Positions 1 to 9,153 of a stretch of DNA of 64,000 nucleotides are shown in pieces. Under the pieces are notes generated by a model. The model did no database searches, had not been told where the DNA came from, and saw nothing but the letters and a program-made list of their open reading frames with translations. How positions within the stretch are numbered: position 1 is the first letter of the stretch; each line of letters starts with the position of its first letter. Source of the DNA: Kiritimatiellota bacterium (GTDB lineage Bacteria > Verrucomicrobiota > Kiritimatiellia > JAAZAB01); NCBI GenBank assembly GCA_026398415.1, contig JAPLSY010000018.1, positions 62,001-126,000 of the forward strand, read 5' to 3'. A program made the position numbers and the translations under genes.

Positions 1-1
1 C

Positions 2-154
2 CCAGCCTCGTTGTTGTCAGAAAAAAAGAAGGCTGGCGATTTGGGCGAATATTTGGATAAACTTCCGGCTGCGGTGTTGAGAAAAATAATCATTGGCATT
101 CATAAGAGCCCGACCGTCAAGTCGGAGGTAATATCCCGCATACCATCTGTTTGA
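2..154 (+). CDS. Possible C-terminal fragment of an unidentified protein (cut by window edge)
   Basis: A frame open from the left edge encodes 50 residues ending in SEVISRIPSV before a TGA at 152-154. The composition is protein-like (alternating charged and hydrophobic residues, DKLPAAVLRKIIIGIHKSP), but 50 open codons can occur by chance and no family is recognisable. It would be the end of a plus-strand gene, convergent with the minus-strand region that follows. Very tentative. Confidence 0.22.
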   Translation, partial: PASLLSEKKKAGDLGEYLDKLPAAVLRKIIIGIHKSPTVKSEVISRIPSV

Positions 155-463
155 CCCATCCCCGCCCCGTCATGCCACAACCCCTGCGCCGGGAACCAAT
201 CCCCGCCCCCGCCCTTGATCGTCATTCCTGGGCGATCCTGCTGACTGCGTTGTGGTTATTTTGACGCCAAGCTGCAGTTGTTTTACATCGGTCTTTCTTC
301 GGCCTGACCCCGACTGCTACCTTTTTGTATACTACATCTAACACTCATTTTGAAAAGAGGTAAAAAGACGAATAGAGACGCAAAGCGCGAAGCGAATATA
401 GAGTAAAGGCTTGATTCTATTGGCTTAAACGAGGGAAACCCGCATGGAATAAGGGGCGCAGCG
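155..463. other. Intergenic stretch without a recognisable gene
   Basis: About 300 bases before the tRNA gene. I see only short C-rich runs and an imperfect purine-rich repeat near 365-405 (variants of GACGCAAAGCGCGAAGCG). The open frames here are short and overlap the tRNA on the wrong strand. No promoter or terminator is convincing. Confidence 0.4.
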
Positions 464-540
464 TGGCGGGAGAGACGGGGCTCGAACCCGCAACCTTCGG
501 CGTGACAAGCCGATGCTCTAACCAATTGCGCTACTCCCCC
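464..540 (-). tRNA. tRNA-Asp (anticodon GTC)
   Basis: On the minus strand the sequence folds as a 77-nt tRNA with an encoded CCA end (464-466). The acceptor arm GGGGGAG pairs with CTCTCCC with one G-T wobble. The D-loop contains AATTGGTTA, the anticodon stem CGGC/GCCG encloses TTGTCAC with anticodon GTC, and the T-arm has the GGTTCGAGCC form. GTC reads aspartate codons. Confidence 0.96.
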
Positions 541-743
541 CTGCCAAAGAGGACCATACCATACTGGTTTGCCGGGGCGGTGCAAGCGAAAAAATTACGG
601 CCCTGGGGAATGCGAGCCATTTTAGAGCTGATCGTGATGGAGCAAACAAAAGCCCACCAACCCGGAAGCGGATTTACTTGTGCGTATCGTTTTGCCTGCG
701 CCTTGTAATAATCGGCTGAATCGGAACCGTGCAATGTGCGGGG

Positions 744-1658
744 TTATAAGTTTTCCGCATATTCCGGCATCAACTCCTTCCACTGTTTCCGCATGTTGCG
801 TTCCTGCTCCGGCGAGACTTTTTCCAGATAAGGTGGCCGGCAGCAACCGCCGTCCAGACCTCGAAAACGCAGGACTGTTTTTAATGATCGGATGAAGCCG
901 TTGGTTAATAATAAAGATACAACGTTGGTAATCTTTCGTTGCAAGCGCATTGCTTCCTGGATGTTTCCCGCTTTAAAATTTTTATAAATCTGGATATATA
1001 CCTCCGGCAAGATATTCTGTGTGCCGCCGATCGATCCGACAACTCCCATGGTTAAGGCCGGTAAAAAAAATTCATCAGGGCCTGAGAATACGATCCATTT
1101 ATCGTTTATTTGCTGCTGTAGCCTTTGCAAAGAAAAGAGATCGTAATCTGTGTATTTTATGCCGACAATATTTCTGATTTTCGCAAATTGCGCCATTTTA
1201 TTAGCTGAAGACCCGCCGCCGACGTGGGGGTTATAATAGATAAAGAACGGAAGTTGCGTGCATTCCGCCAGGGATTTATAATATCGAAAATATTCTTCGA
1301 AACTATAAGCATAATAACCCGGGAAAACGGATGAAACGCCGTCACAGCCGATTTGTTCGGCGTGTCTTGCCAGCGATACGGCATTGCGGGTGTTGTTGGT
1401 TCCGCCGACATGCGCAATAATCGCCGCTTTATTGCCCACGGTTCTTTTGACGATTTCAACGACGTGTTTGCGCTCATCCACATCCATCAGCGGCCCTTCG
1501 CCGGTTCCGCCGCAGACATAAAATCCGTTGATGCCTTTTGAAAGGAGAAAATTAACAAGTTGTTTGAGGCGTGTTTCACAGATGGCGCCTTTAGCATTAA
1601 AAGGCGTCAACAATGCGGCAAAAACTCCGCAAAATATTTTATTTACATTATGTTTCAT
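744..1658 (-). CDS. Dihydrodipicolinate synthase / N-acetylneuraminate lyase family aldolase
   Basis: A 304-residue TIM-barrel class I aldolase of the DHDPS/NAL family. Visible marks are GGTGEG at 50-55 (carboxylate-binding loop), Tyr142 in YYNPH and the Schiff-base lysine Lys168 in GIKYTDYDLF; the TDxDLF context resembles sialic acid lyases more than DapA. Such enzymes cleave or form a 2-keto-3-deoxy sugar acid with release of pyruvate. It is the last gene of the minus-strand sugar-catabolism run, just after the creatininase-family gene, so degradation of an acidic or amino sugar is more likely than lysine synthesis. The exact substrate cannot be read from the sequence. Confidence 0.9.
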   Translation of the reverse strand: MKHNVNKIFCGVFAALLTPFNAKGAICETRLKQLVNFLLSKGINGFYVCGGTGEGPLMDVDERKHVVEIVKRTVGNKAAIIAHVGGTNNTRNAVSLARHAEQIGCDGVSSVFPGYYAYSFEEYFRYYKSLAECTQLPFFIYYNPHVGGGSSANKMAQFAKIRNIVGIKYTDYDLFSLQRLQQQINDKWIVFSGPDEFFLPALTMGVVGSIGGTQNILPEVYIQIYKNFKAGNIQEAMRLQRKITNVVSLLLTNGFIRSLKTVLRFRGLDGGCCRPPYLEKVSPEQERNMRKQWKELMPEYAENL

Positions 1659-1679
1659 TTTTAACCCTCTTTTTTGTTT

Positions 1680-2552
1680 TCAAGTCAATAGAATCGGGTC
1701 CGGTGTCCAGCTGACTTCCTTGTATATGCCATCGGCCTTGGCTTCCAGCTCGGCGATTTTTTTGGCCGCATCCCGGACGATGTCTTCGACAATTTTCCGG
1801 CCGAGCTCGGGACTGGCCGATTCCGGATGGCCCATGACGCCCACCTTGATCTCGGGACGCTGACCATGACGCGCCACAACCATTGCGTCATCCACGATTT
1901 TCTCGGCATGCTGATAATTATCCGGGTGTTCAATCTGCATGCTGAGCAACGGTTCCGGATCCAGCGCCAGGTCCTGCATGCGCACCCAGTCCGGCGCCAG
2001 GGCCATGATCAGCGAAGTCTCCAGCCAGCCTGCATGCCAGTCGTGCTCGCGGATGGCCTTGCCAAACCCATTTTGATCGGACCCGAATTTCCACACCGGC
2101 ATGAGCGCGATCATGACTTTGGCAAAAGCGGGGTTCGTGCGCAAAAGCAATTTCAGCGCGTCATTCAGTGCCCGGTCATTCTCGCTACCGCCATGGCAGA
2201 GCAACAGGTAAAAATTCCGGAATCCCTGCGACGCCAGCGACAAGAGCGTATCGCTCAATACCAGCGACATTACCGCGGGCGAGATGTTGATGGTGCCGGG
2301 CAGGCCCCCGCCGGAAAACGACGTGTAGATAACCGGTGCCACGAGCATATCCAGCCGTTCCCCAATGAGCCAACCCAGGCGTTCGGCGATCAAGGCGTCC
2401 GTTTTCAACGGCAGATGGTAGCCGTGCTGTTCGATGACGCCGATGGGCACAATAATGGCCTGTTTGCGCGCCAGATAGTCGCGCACGAGTTTCACCGTCA
2501 TGCGTTCCATAACCGGGAATGGATTGTCCTGAAACTTGGAAGTGGCTGGCAT
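1680..2552 (-). CDS. Creatininase-family amidohydrolase
   Basis: About 290 residues from the ATG at 2552, chosen because AAGGAGT lies a good distance upstream; an upstream in-frame extension to 2828 lacks family similarity. Metal-ligand motifs of the creatininase/MftE family are present: PIGVIEQHGYHLPLKTDA (Glu41, His43, Asp52), CHGGSEND and HAGWLETS. The family hydrolyses cyclic or linear amides with two metal ions in the cytoplasm. It sits between the DUF5107-TPR gene and the aldolase gene. Creatininase-like genes are common in carbohydrate clusters of PVC bacteria, where the substrate is unknown, so creatinine is not implied. Confidence 0.88.
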   Translation of the reverse strand: MPATSKFQDNPFPVMERMTVKLVRDYLARKQAIIVPIGVIEQHGYHLPLKTDALIAERLGWLIGERLDMLVAPVIYTSFSGGGLPGTINISPAVMSLVLSDTLLSLASQGFRNFYLLLCHGGSENDRALNDALKLLLRTNPAFAKVMIALMPVWKFGSDQNGFGKAIREHDWHAGWLETSLIMALAPDWVRMQDLALDPEPLLSMQIEHPDNYQHAEKIVDDAMVVARHGQRPEIKVGVMGHPESASPELGRKIVEDIVRDAAKKIAELEAKADGIYKEVSWTPDPILLT

Positions 2553-2652
2553 GGCTGACGACTCCTTTCTTAGAGTTTGCGATCCTTTTGCAGTGCTCAT
2601 TATCGTTTTTTTAGAACAATCACGTTCGAAGTCAATTTGTTTGTCCGTATTT

Positions 2653-5600
2653 TTAGTCCTCAACCGAGGTCGCCATGGCTGTAAAAGCGGTGACGCCGAG
2701 CTCCGTGTCGAACCAATCAAACTTGGTAATATCTTTCTCCCTGCCGAGAAAAGCCCAACGGATAAGCATTTGTTTCGAAGCTTTATCCAGCCCGGCGTTT
2801 TGGGCAAATTTCCTGATGCCGTGAACATAGACTTCGGCCTCAGCGAAGCGTCCCAGGCCGCGCAGACAGAACGCCTGATAATAACGCGTCTTCATGATTT
2901 GGAAATCGCAAGAGGGTTCAAAGGTCGCCTGCTGGTCGAAGGCCAGCGCTTCTTCCCAGTGCTGCCTTGCCCCTTCTTCTTTGCCAAGATACCGCTTGCA
3001 TAGTCCCATATAAAACAGACGGCGGACCCGTTCGGGATAGGGAACAAAGTAGTTTTTCCCAAGAGTGTCCGGTACATCGAGCGCCTGCTCGAAATAGGCG
3101 AGTGCCGGCCGGTATCGCTTCGCGGAAAGCGCCCGGTAGCCCTGTGCCAGCCTGAGTGTTACGTAATACGAAGCGATGCCGGAGCGCCAGAAGTCGCCGA
3201 AATTCACACCGGCAATGAATTTCTCGAGTTTTTCGTATGCGCCACGCATCAGGTAATTATTCATCAGCAGGGAGGATGCGGTAAAATATTTTCGAATGTG
3301 CCGCAGGTCTTTTTCCATGAAGGCGGTCGCCGCCGCCATCCCGTTTTTCTCCTGCATCAGTGCCACGTAGTCATCGTAGATATATGGATCGGTCCGGTCG
3401 GTTTGGTAAGCTTCGGTAAGCAGCCGGGCGTATTTCGCTTTATCGCCCTTGCGCTTGTAGGCCCGGGCCATCTCGTAAAGCAGGATTTTATCGCGCCGGC
3501 CGAGGGCGTGCGCCTTTTCCCAGGCATGGATGCCCTGCGCTTCAAATCCATGGCCGTAGTAAAAGTTGCCGAGGTGGTAATGAACGCGCGCGTCCTTCGG
3601 ATTTTCGGCCAGATTTTTGCGGAGCATGAGTAAATCCACAGTTTTCCAGGCAAAATCATCCGCACGCGCCGGGTCGGTCTTGCGCGCCGCTTTTACCCGG
3701 CGGCCGGTTTCTTTTTCGAGCCGACTACGGTAAAACGCGACCATACTGTTTTCGATTTCAAGCGTCGCGAGCAGATCGCGCGCCTCATCGGCCAGGCCTG
3801 AAAAATACAGGGTTGAAACCACGTCGAGTATTTCTTCCGGCACGGATAGGTAACGTTGTTGAATAGTTTGCTTTGTTGCCGCGTCGCGGTTCTGGAGCAC
3901 GTATTCGCCGGCGATCACCAGCGGGCTGAACGGCGACTGCCGTTTTGCCTCCATCAGATTTTCCCTGGCTTCCTTCTTCCGGCCGAGCCGGTTAAGCACG
4001 AGCGCCTTGAGTACCGGCGCCAGCACCATGGTTCCGTTCAACGCCATGGCCCGGTCAAGATGGTTGGAGGCTTCGGCATAATTCCCGCGCTGAATCGCCA
4101 TTTGCGCTTCGGCGATGCGTTCCTGGCATTCATAGCCGAACCGTCCGGCCTGCCGGAGATGATAAGCCGCCTCTTTCACGTTGCCGGACAACATGAACGC
4201 GAGGCCCTTGTAATAGAGCAAGCGCCCGTCGTCGTAAATCCGGTCCAAGGCCTTGTCGAAATGCTCGATGGCCTTCTGGAATTCTCCGACCCGGAGATTG
4301 AGGAGCCCTAATTCGCCGTGTGCCCGGCTGAAGTCAGGGTCAACTTTAAGCGCCGCTTCCAGTAGTTTCCTGATTTCCGACAGATGGAACATCCACTCGC
4401 GCGCGAGTTTCTCGGCGCGGAAAAAACAACCCTCGGCCGTAAAATCTTCCGCCTTCGGGACCGGGTATTTATCGGGCACAAAATAAGTGTCCATGGGCTC
4501 CGGCTTGTCTTTCTGCGCGGGCACGGAAGCGATGATCCCCCCTTTTTTGCCGACAATCTCAAGCCCGATTTCATTCCGTTCCCGCCTGGCCGCCGGAATA
4601 TCTTTCTCAACCGCAAACGACTGGGCGGTCCGCAGGTTAATGCCGTTAAGTGTGGCCAGGATCTTTGTCCCCTTCCTGACAACCAGGTCCATGCCCGCGA
4701 ACGGCCGGTTGGCGAATATTTTGATGTCGGCTTTGGTCTTGGCGCCCGAGCTGGATAAAACGAAATTAACGCCCACGTCCGCGTAAGCCGCGTTGACAAC
4801 GCCAATCTGCCGGTAGGGATACCAGTACTCGGTCCAGGAGGCGTTCGTCATCGGCAGGATGCGGTCGAATTCTTCCTGGATGATGATGCGGCCCGACTGG
4901 ACTTCGCCGTAGCATTTGCCGTGGTCGTTATGGGTAAAGGCCGTATGCTGTCCCGATGCATGCCAGCCCCAGCTCCAGTATTTCTTCCCGGGCAAATCGT
5001 TGACGTCGGCATAATGGAGCATGCCGCTCTTTGCATCGTGATCGTAGTAGCCGAAATACCCCTGGCGTGCGCCGAGCATATAAAGCCCGAACATGCCGTC
5101 CACGTTTTTCAGCACGCCGATGTTGCTTTTCATGAAAGTGGGCCAGGAAATGACATTCTGGAACTTGCCGTGCATGGCGCCGCTGGCCTCGGGATAAATG
5201 AACTCGGTGTTGGCGCCGACAGGGATGCCGCAGTTGGCCCAATAGAGATATTTTTCCTCAAAGGGTGTTTCATTGGCAATGCGCACTTTCTGCACCACGC
5301 GCGCCTCGCCGGGAAACAGCGAGAATGATACCGTCCAATGGATCCGGCCGATCTTTTCCGTGTTGCTCATGATGAGCGATACGGAGCCGTCGGTGTTTTT
5401 CTCGGCGGTGCAGAAGCGCCGGCGGACGTTGGTATATGAATGCGCGTTCGGCAGGTTCAATTCCAATCCGCCGCCCATGTAATTAAAGCCCATGCCGGCA
5501 TTGTACATTTTGGCGTCGGTATGCACGCGGTGGATCACGTCGCGGCGGTTGATTTTGTCGTACATGAACCAGAGTCGGCCGCCGTATCCGGGGGCCATGC

Positions 5601-5796
5601 CGATTCTGAGATATTCGTTTTCCGCCACGAGAATCTTTACGCGCCGCCGTGTCACTTGGAATTGCTTGCTCCCGTAGAAGAGGAAAGGATAACAATGATA
5701 GCCGGTGATTAAACCATACGGTGGGTGCGGGTTGAGCGGCAACTGGTTGTGCTCGTTGATTTCTTCGATTGTTTCGTAAAGTTTCACCGGTTGCAT
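2653..5796 (-). CDS. DUF5107 domain protein with C-terminal TPR repeats
   Basis: A 1047-residue protein from the ATG at 5796 (GGGAGGA upstream). The first ~330 residues resemble the DUF5107 beta-rich domain, related to galactose-mutarotase-like sugar-binding folds (segments GYGGRLWFMYDK, GGGLELNLPNAH, GQHTAFTHNDHGKCYGE). Residues ~470-1040 are helical TPR-type repeats (for example AHGELGLLNLRVGEFQKAIE). No signal peptide is evident, so it is probably cytoplasmic. Its placement just after the URO-D-like gene (about 30 nt apart) suggests one transcript. A role in carbohydrate recognition or modification is inference; no catalytic residues can be assigned with confidence. Confidence 0.87.
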   Translation of the reverse strand: MQPVKLYETIEEINEHNQLPLNPHPPYGLITGYHCYPFLFYGSKQFQVTRRRVKILVAENEYLRIGMAPGYGGRLWFMYDKINRRDVIHRVHTDAKMYNAGMGFNYMGGGLELNLPNAHSYTNVRRRFCTAEKNTDGSVSLIMSNTEKIGRIHWTVSFSLFPGEARVVQKVRIANETPFEEKYLYWANCGIPVGANTEFIYPEASGAMHGKFQNVISWPTFMKSNIGVLKNVDGMFGLYMLGARQGYFGYYDHDAKSGMLHYADVNDLPGKKYWSWGWHASGQHTAFTHNDHGKCYGEVQSGRIIIQEEFDRILPMTNASWTEYWYPYRQIGVVNAAYADVGVNFVLSSSGAKTKADIKIFANRPFAGMDLVVRKGTKILATLNGINLRTAQSFAVEKDIPAARRERNEIGLEIVGKKGGIIASVPAQKDKPEPMDTYFVPDKYPVPKAEDFTAEGCFFRAEKLAREWMFHLSEIRKLLEAALKVDPDFSRAHGELGLLNLRVGEFQKAIEHFDKALDRIYDDGRLLYYKGLAFMLSGNVKEAAYHLRQAGRFGYECQERIAEAQMAIQRGNYAEASNHLDRAMALNGTMVLAPVLKALVLNRLGRKKEARENLMEAKRQSPFSPLVIAGEYVLQNRDAATKQTIQQRYLSVPEEILDVVSTLYFSGLADEARDLLATLEIENSMVAFYRSRLEKETGRRVKAARKTDPARADDFAWKTVDLLMLRKNLAENPKDARVHYHLGNFYYGHGFEAQGIHAWEKAHALGRRDKILLYEMARAYKRKGDKAKYARLLTEAYQTDRTDPYIYDDYVALMQEKNGMAAATAFMEKDLRHIRKYFTASSLLMNNYLMRGAYEKLEKFIAGVNFGDFWRSGIASYYVTLRLAQGYRALSAKRYRPALAYFEQALDVPDTLGKNYFVPYPERVRRLFYMGLCKRYLGKEEGARQHWEEALAFDQQATFEPSCDFQIMKTRYYQAFCLRGLGRFAEAEVYVHGIRKFAQNAGLDKASKQMLIRWAFLGREKDITKFDWFDTELGVTAFTAMATSVED

Positions 5797-5825
5797 ATGT
5801 GTCCTCCCGAACCAGGAGCAAGCCG

Positions 5826-6863
5826 TCAATATTCCGAAAGTTTTTTGGCCGCCTTCATCATCGCCAGCATGTTTTCTTCGGGAATATCGCGCGGGTTCAT
5901 CTCGCCGGTATTGAAAATATATCCGCCCCCGGGTTTGCAGGTTTGCATGATCCGCGCAACTTCTTTGGTGATTGATTCCGGCGTGCCGCGCCAGAGCACC
6001 TCAATCGGGTCCAGGTTCCCGCTGATGGCCTGTTTGTCTTTCGTGGCGGCGCGGATTTCGGCAATGTCGGCGGCCGGCCCGATGCTTTCAAAGCTCAGGC
6101 CCAGTGGAATATGGCTCAGGACGTGTGCCTTCCTGATCTCGCTGTTGTGCATCCAGATCATGATGTCCAGCTCATTTTCGCAATAGTCCACCAGTTTTTT
6201 AGTTATGGGAAAGATATGTTGCTGATATTGCGGCACGGAAACCATGCTGCTGAAGGCGTTGCAATCGCCGAGCCAGATTGCATGCGCCCCGGCCTCCTTT
6301 TGTGCCTTAATATAACGCTTGTAAAACTCAAGCCAGTAATTCATGGCATCATCCAGGAGCTGTTCATCGTTCAGCATCATAACCATTGATTCCTCGATGC
6401 TCCACATGAGTCCCACAGCACTGAAGGGCGCGGCGCAGGAACCGACTACCAGGACGCTTTCCTTGAAATAATCGCGCAGCTTGCGGATCGCCTTCAATTT
6501 TTCCGGCATTCTTCCATCCTTGTTTGGGTCCATCACCGGCAGTTTTTTAAGGGCGGCGCGGTCAGCCGGCAGATATTGATAAGTAGCGCGCAGAATATTT
6601 CCCTCGCCCTTCACGCCCACCCCGACCGGCTCAAATTCGAAGCAGTCGTCAATCTGGACCCAGGCCCAATCGTAATCGAATTCGCGGATGGCCGCGCTCC
6701 AGACTTCGACTAATTTATCGGCGCTGGTACAGACCTCCTCGTAAGTATATTTATTATGCCATTTGACGTCGAATTCCTCGCTGTTGGCGAAGACGGGAAT
6801 CCGTTGCGGTTTTTTCAAGTTGACACATGCCCTGATATCCTCAAGCACTCCTTGATATGCCAT
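5826..6863 (-). CDS. Uroporphyrinogen decarboxylase (URO-D) superfamily protein, methyltransferase-like
   Basis: 345 residues with an AAAGGAG ribosome site before the ATG. The fold family is recognisable from the C-terminal GGGYIFNTGEMNPRDIPEEN motif (URO-D/MtaA superfamily), IWMHNSEIRKAH and LSFESIGPAADI. True heme-pathway HemE has an N-terminal FMRQAGRY motif, which is absent. The corrinoid methyltransferases MtaA/MtbA use His-x-Cys zinc ligands; here the position reads MHNSE with no Cys, so a zinc methyltransferase role is uncertain. Its neighbours are Gfo/Idh oxidoreductases and DUF5107, as in PVC sugar-degradation clusters. Function unknown. Confidence 0.88.
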   Translation of the reverse strand: MAYQGVLEDIRACVNLKKPQRIPVFANSEEFDVKWHNKYTYEEVCTSADKLVEVWSAAIREFDYDWAWVQIDDCFEFEPVGVGVKGEGNILRATYQYLPADRAALKKLPVMDPNKDGRMPEKLKAIRKLRDYFKESVLVVGSCAAPFSAVGLMWSIEESMVMMLNDEQLLDDAMNYWLEFYKRYIKAQKEAGAHAIWLGDCNAFSSMVSVPQYQQHIFPITKKLVDYCENELDIMIWMHNSEIRKAHVLSHIPLGLSFESIGPAADIAEIRAATKDKQAISGNLDPIEVLWRGTPESITKEVARIMQTCKPGGGYIFNTGEMNPRDIPEENMLAMMKAAKKLSEY

Positions 6864-6947
6864 GACGCCTTGCTCCTTTCAGGTTATGAGGCGATCAATA
6901 CCCCGGTACTTCCGTTGTTGACCGAAAATAAAGAGCTAAAATTACGT

Positions 6948-7973
6948 TTATACTACCTGCGGAATATCCAGTTTATTGTTGCTTCTCAACGCTTCGGTGG
7001 CAATTAACGTGGCGATTTCGCTCTGGGCACAATCCTTGGCCGGCGCCCGGACCGGCTGTCCTGTGCGAATGGCATTGGCGAAATCCAGGATTTCACGCTC
7101 AAAGCCATGCCCAAATTTTTCCCGGTATGGTTCGTATTGGAGCGATTGCCATGTTTTATCGTCAAAGCATATCTGGTCGCGCCAGACGGTGCATTTCGTG
7201 CCGTAAACCGTAATGTTGTTGAACGGCGTGCAGGGCGCGACGGGCGCATACAGCGCCGTGACTTTGGCCACGGCGCCGCTGGCAAACTGGTAAATCGAAA
7301 CAATACAGTCTTCATGTTTCATGGCCGGAAACGCGATCTTGTTGCCCATGGAGGCCACGGATACCACGGGCGAGTTGACGATCCAGCGCAGGACGTCGAA
7401 GGGATGGCAACCGCCGCCGACCATGGGTTTTTCATCCTCAAGATACCAGTTGCGGCCTAATGCTTCGTTGAATCGGTCGGGACGCCCTTGCTCAATCAGG
7501 TTGTGGATGTAATCGCCTTCCAGATAAAAAATATCGCCAAACTCGCCGTTTGCGGCCATCTGCTTGATCTTGGTGTTTACCGGATAATAGCGCAAAATGT
7601 GGCCGGAGGCGACCACCTGCCGCGGATGCCGATTAATGGCTGTGACCATTTCCTGGATTTCCGGAATCGTATTGCCCACCGGCTTTTCCACAAATACATG
7701 TTTGCCGGCATCCAGGCACTGGATGAAGGGTTCGGCATGGCAGGGATCCGAAGTCAGCACCAGCGCGGCATCAAAATCGGCCTTTGCCAGCAATTCCGGC
7801 ACGGAAGCGTATGCGGGGATCTGCGGGAATTCGCCGGCATAGGCCAAGCGGGCCTTTTCGAAAATGTCGCAGGCGGCGACCGGCTTGATGCCCTCAATAG
7901 CCAGGGCAAGGTGCGTATAAATTTTACCGATATGACCCAGCCCAATGACGGCCAGCCTGATCGTCGAACGCAT
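6948..7973 (-). CDS. Gfo/Idh/MocA family oxidoreductase
   Basis: 341 residues. The N-terminal Rossmann fold has the GLGHIG nucleotide loop at residues 11-16 and the family signature EKPV near residue 95, followed by the alpha/beta C-terminal domain. GGGCHPFDVLRW contains the usual catalytic His. Such enzymes oxidise or reduce sugar or inositol hydroxyls with NAD(P). It is the upstream neighbour of the URO-D-like gene and one of two unlike Gfo/Idh proteins in the operon. Substrate unknown. Confidence 0.93.
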   Translation of the reverse strand: MRSTIRLAVIGLGHIGKIYTHLALAIEGIKPVAACDIFEKARLAYAGEFPQIPAYASVPELLAKADFDAALVLTSDPCHAEPFIQCLDAGKHVFVEKPVGNTIPEIQEMVTAINRHPRQVVASGHILRYYPVNTKIKQMAANGEFGDIFYLEGDYIHNLIEQGRPDRFNEALGRNWYLEDEKPMVGGGCHPFDVLRWIVNSPVVSVASMGNKIAFPAMKHEDCIVSIYQFASGAVAKVTALYAPVAPCTPFNNITVYGTKCTVWRDQICFDDKTWQSLQYEPYREKFGHGFEREILDFANAIRTGQPVRAPAKDCAQSEIATLIATEALRSNNKLDIPQVV

Positions 7974-8072
7974 AAGCTTGTGCCTTTCCTGTCATCAAAT
8001 CGTTGCCCCGTCTGCATCTGAAAACGCGCGGTTTTATTCCCGCCCCTTGCGAGCTTTTGAGTGCGGTCGTTG

Positions 8073-9149
8073 TCACGTCATCTCCGGGACATCCAGCCAG
8101 ATGCCGCCCCGCATGGCCGACTCGTGGGCGACGAGGCCCGGCACGGTCAGGTCCATGGCGCGGATCTCGTCAAGGTCCGGTTTGCGGCCGGTGTCAAGAG
8201 TGTGCAGGAAATCCCGGACCAGCGCGTATTCGGCCGTGCCATGGCCGCCAGCCCGCGCGGATGCGGGCAGCGATGCGTCGATCATTGGCAGCGGAATGGT
8301 CTGCGCCGTTTCCATCTCGCCCTCGACATACAAATGTCCCGGCCCGCGCGGGCCGAGCCGGTCGGTTTCAACGAATCCCTTGGTGCCCTGCAGCATGTAG
8401 TAATGCATCGAGGGGTGGCGGGGGGCCACGGAGGAACGCAGTAGCTTGATCAGGGCGCCCTTTCTTGTCTCGAACAGGCCGAGCTGGATGTCGATCCCGC
8501 CGATGCCGCCGGCCGGGAGGACCCGGTGCCCCTGGCCGGCGCCCATCGCGCGGACGATGCGGTCACCGGTGATCTCCAGGATCGGTCCCAGCGAATGCGA
8601 ACAGTAGTGGAGCGGGGCGCGATGGGCGCGCCAGCGGGGCGCGTTCGTCGCGGGGTCGACGATCATGCTGCGGATCGGGTGCAGGTACTCGCATTCGGCG
8701 TAGAACACCTCGCCGATCCGGCCCGCCGCGACCATCGTTTTCCACTCCTGAACGAATGGCCAGTAGACGCAATTCTCGGCGAACATGTAGATTTTCTTCG
8801 CCTTACGGACCGCGGCCACGATGCGGCGGCAATCTTCGACGGTGGCGGCGGCGGTCACTTCGCTCAGCACGTGCAAGCCCGCCTCCATGGCCTTTACGGT
8901 CTGGTCGGCATGCGCCGGGATGGGTGTGCCGATGAACACGGCATCCATCGGCATGCCGAGGAAGGTCTCGTATTGCGTAAAACAAGCGGAGTCCGCGAGC
9001 CCAAGCTCTTTTTGGAATTGTGCCAGGGCCTGTTCCGAGGCGTCGCAACAAGCCACGACCTGGCAGTCCGGATGTTCGGCAAACAGCTTTCCGTATCCGG
9101 AGCCCCGTCCGACGCCCACCAATCCGATTTTCCAGCGTTTGTTACTCAT
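8073..9149 (-). CDS. Gfo/Idh/MocA family protein with an atypical EVTAA site (GH109-like features)
   Basis: 358 residues. Rossmann loop GVGRGSGYG lies at residues 12-20. Where most family members have EKP, this one reads SEVTAA. It also has HYCSHSLGPILEI and AGGHGTAEY. These resemble the EVPxA, HxxTHGLGP and GGHGG segments I recall from GH109 NAD-dependent alpha-N-acetylgalactosaminidases, so a retaining glycosidase using bound NAD is possible, as is an ordinary dehydrogenase. It is followed by the second Gfo/Idh gene and preceded four bases away by the aminotransferase gene, so the operon is tight. Confidence 0.9.
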   Translation of the reverse strand: MSNKRWKIGLVGVGRGSGYGKLFAEHPDCQVVACCDASEQALAQFQKELGLADSACFTQYETFLGMPMDAVFIGTPIPAHADQTVKAMEAGLHVLSEVTAAATVEDCRRIVAAVRKAKKIYMFAENCVYWPFVQEWKTMVAAGRIGEVFYAECEYLHPIRSMIVDPATNAPRWRAHRAPLHYCSHSLGPILEITGDRIVRAMGAGQGHRVLPAGGIGGIDIQLGLFETRKGALIKLLRSSVAPRHPSMHYYMLQGTKGFVETDRLGPRGPGHLYVEGEMETAQTIPLPMIDASLPASARAGGHGTAEYALVRDFLHTLDTGRKPDLDEIRAMDLTVPGLVAHESAMRGGIWLDVPEMT

Positions 9150-9153
9150 ATTC

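Noticed and set aside
283..585. Minus-strand 100-residue open frame near the tRNA
   Set aside because: It crosses the tRNA-Asp gene and has no protein-family features.
1827..2558. A 243-residue plus-strand open frame
   Set aside because: It is antisense to the creatininase-family gene, which has full motifs and a good ribosome site. No recognisable domain.
5826..6863. HemE (uroporphyrinogen decarboxylase of heme synthesis)
   Set aside because: The N-terminal RQAGRY motif and overall HemE pattern are missing, and no heme genes are nearby. Only the superfamily is assigned; the same holds for 27885-29030.
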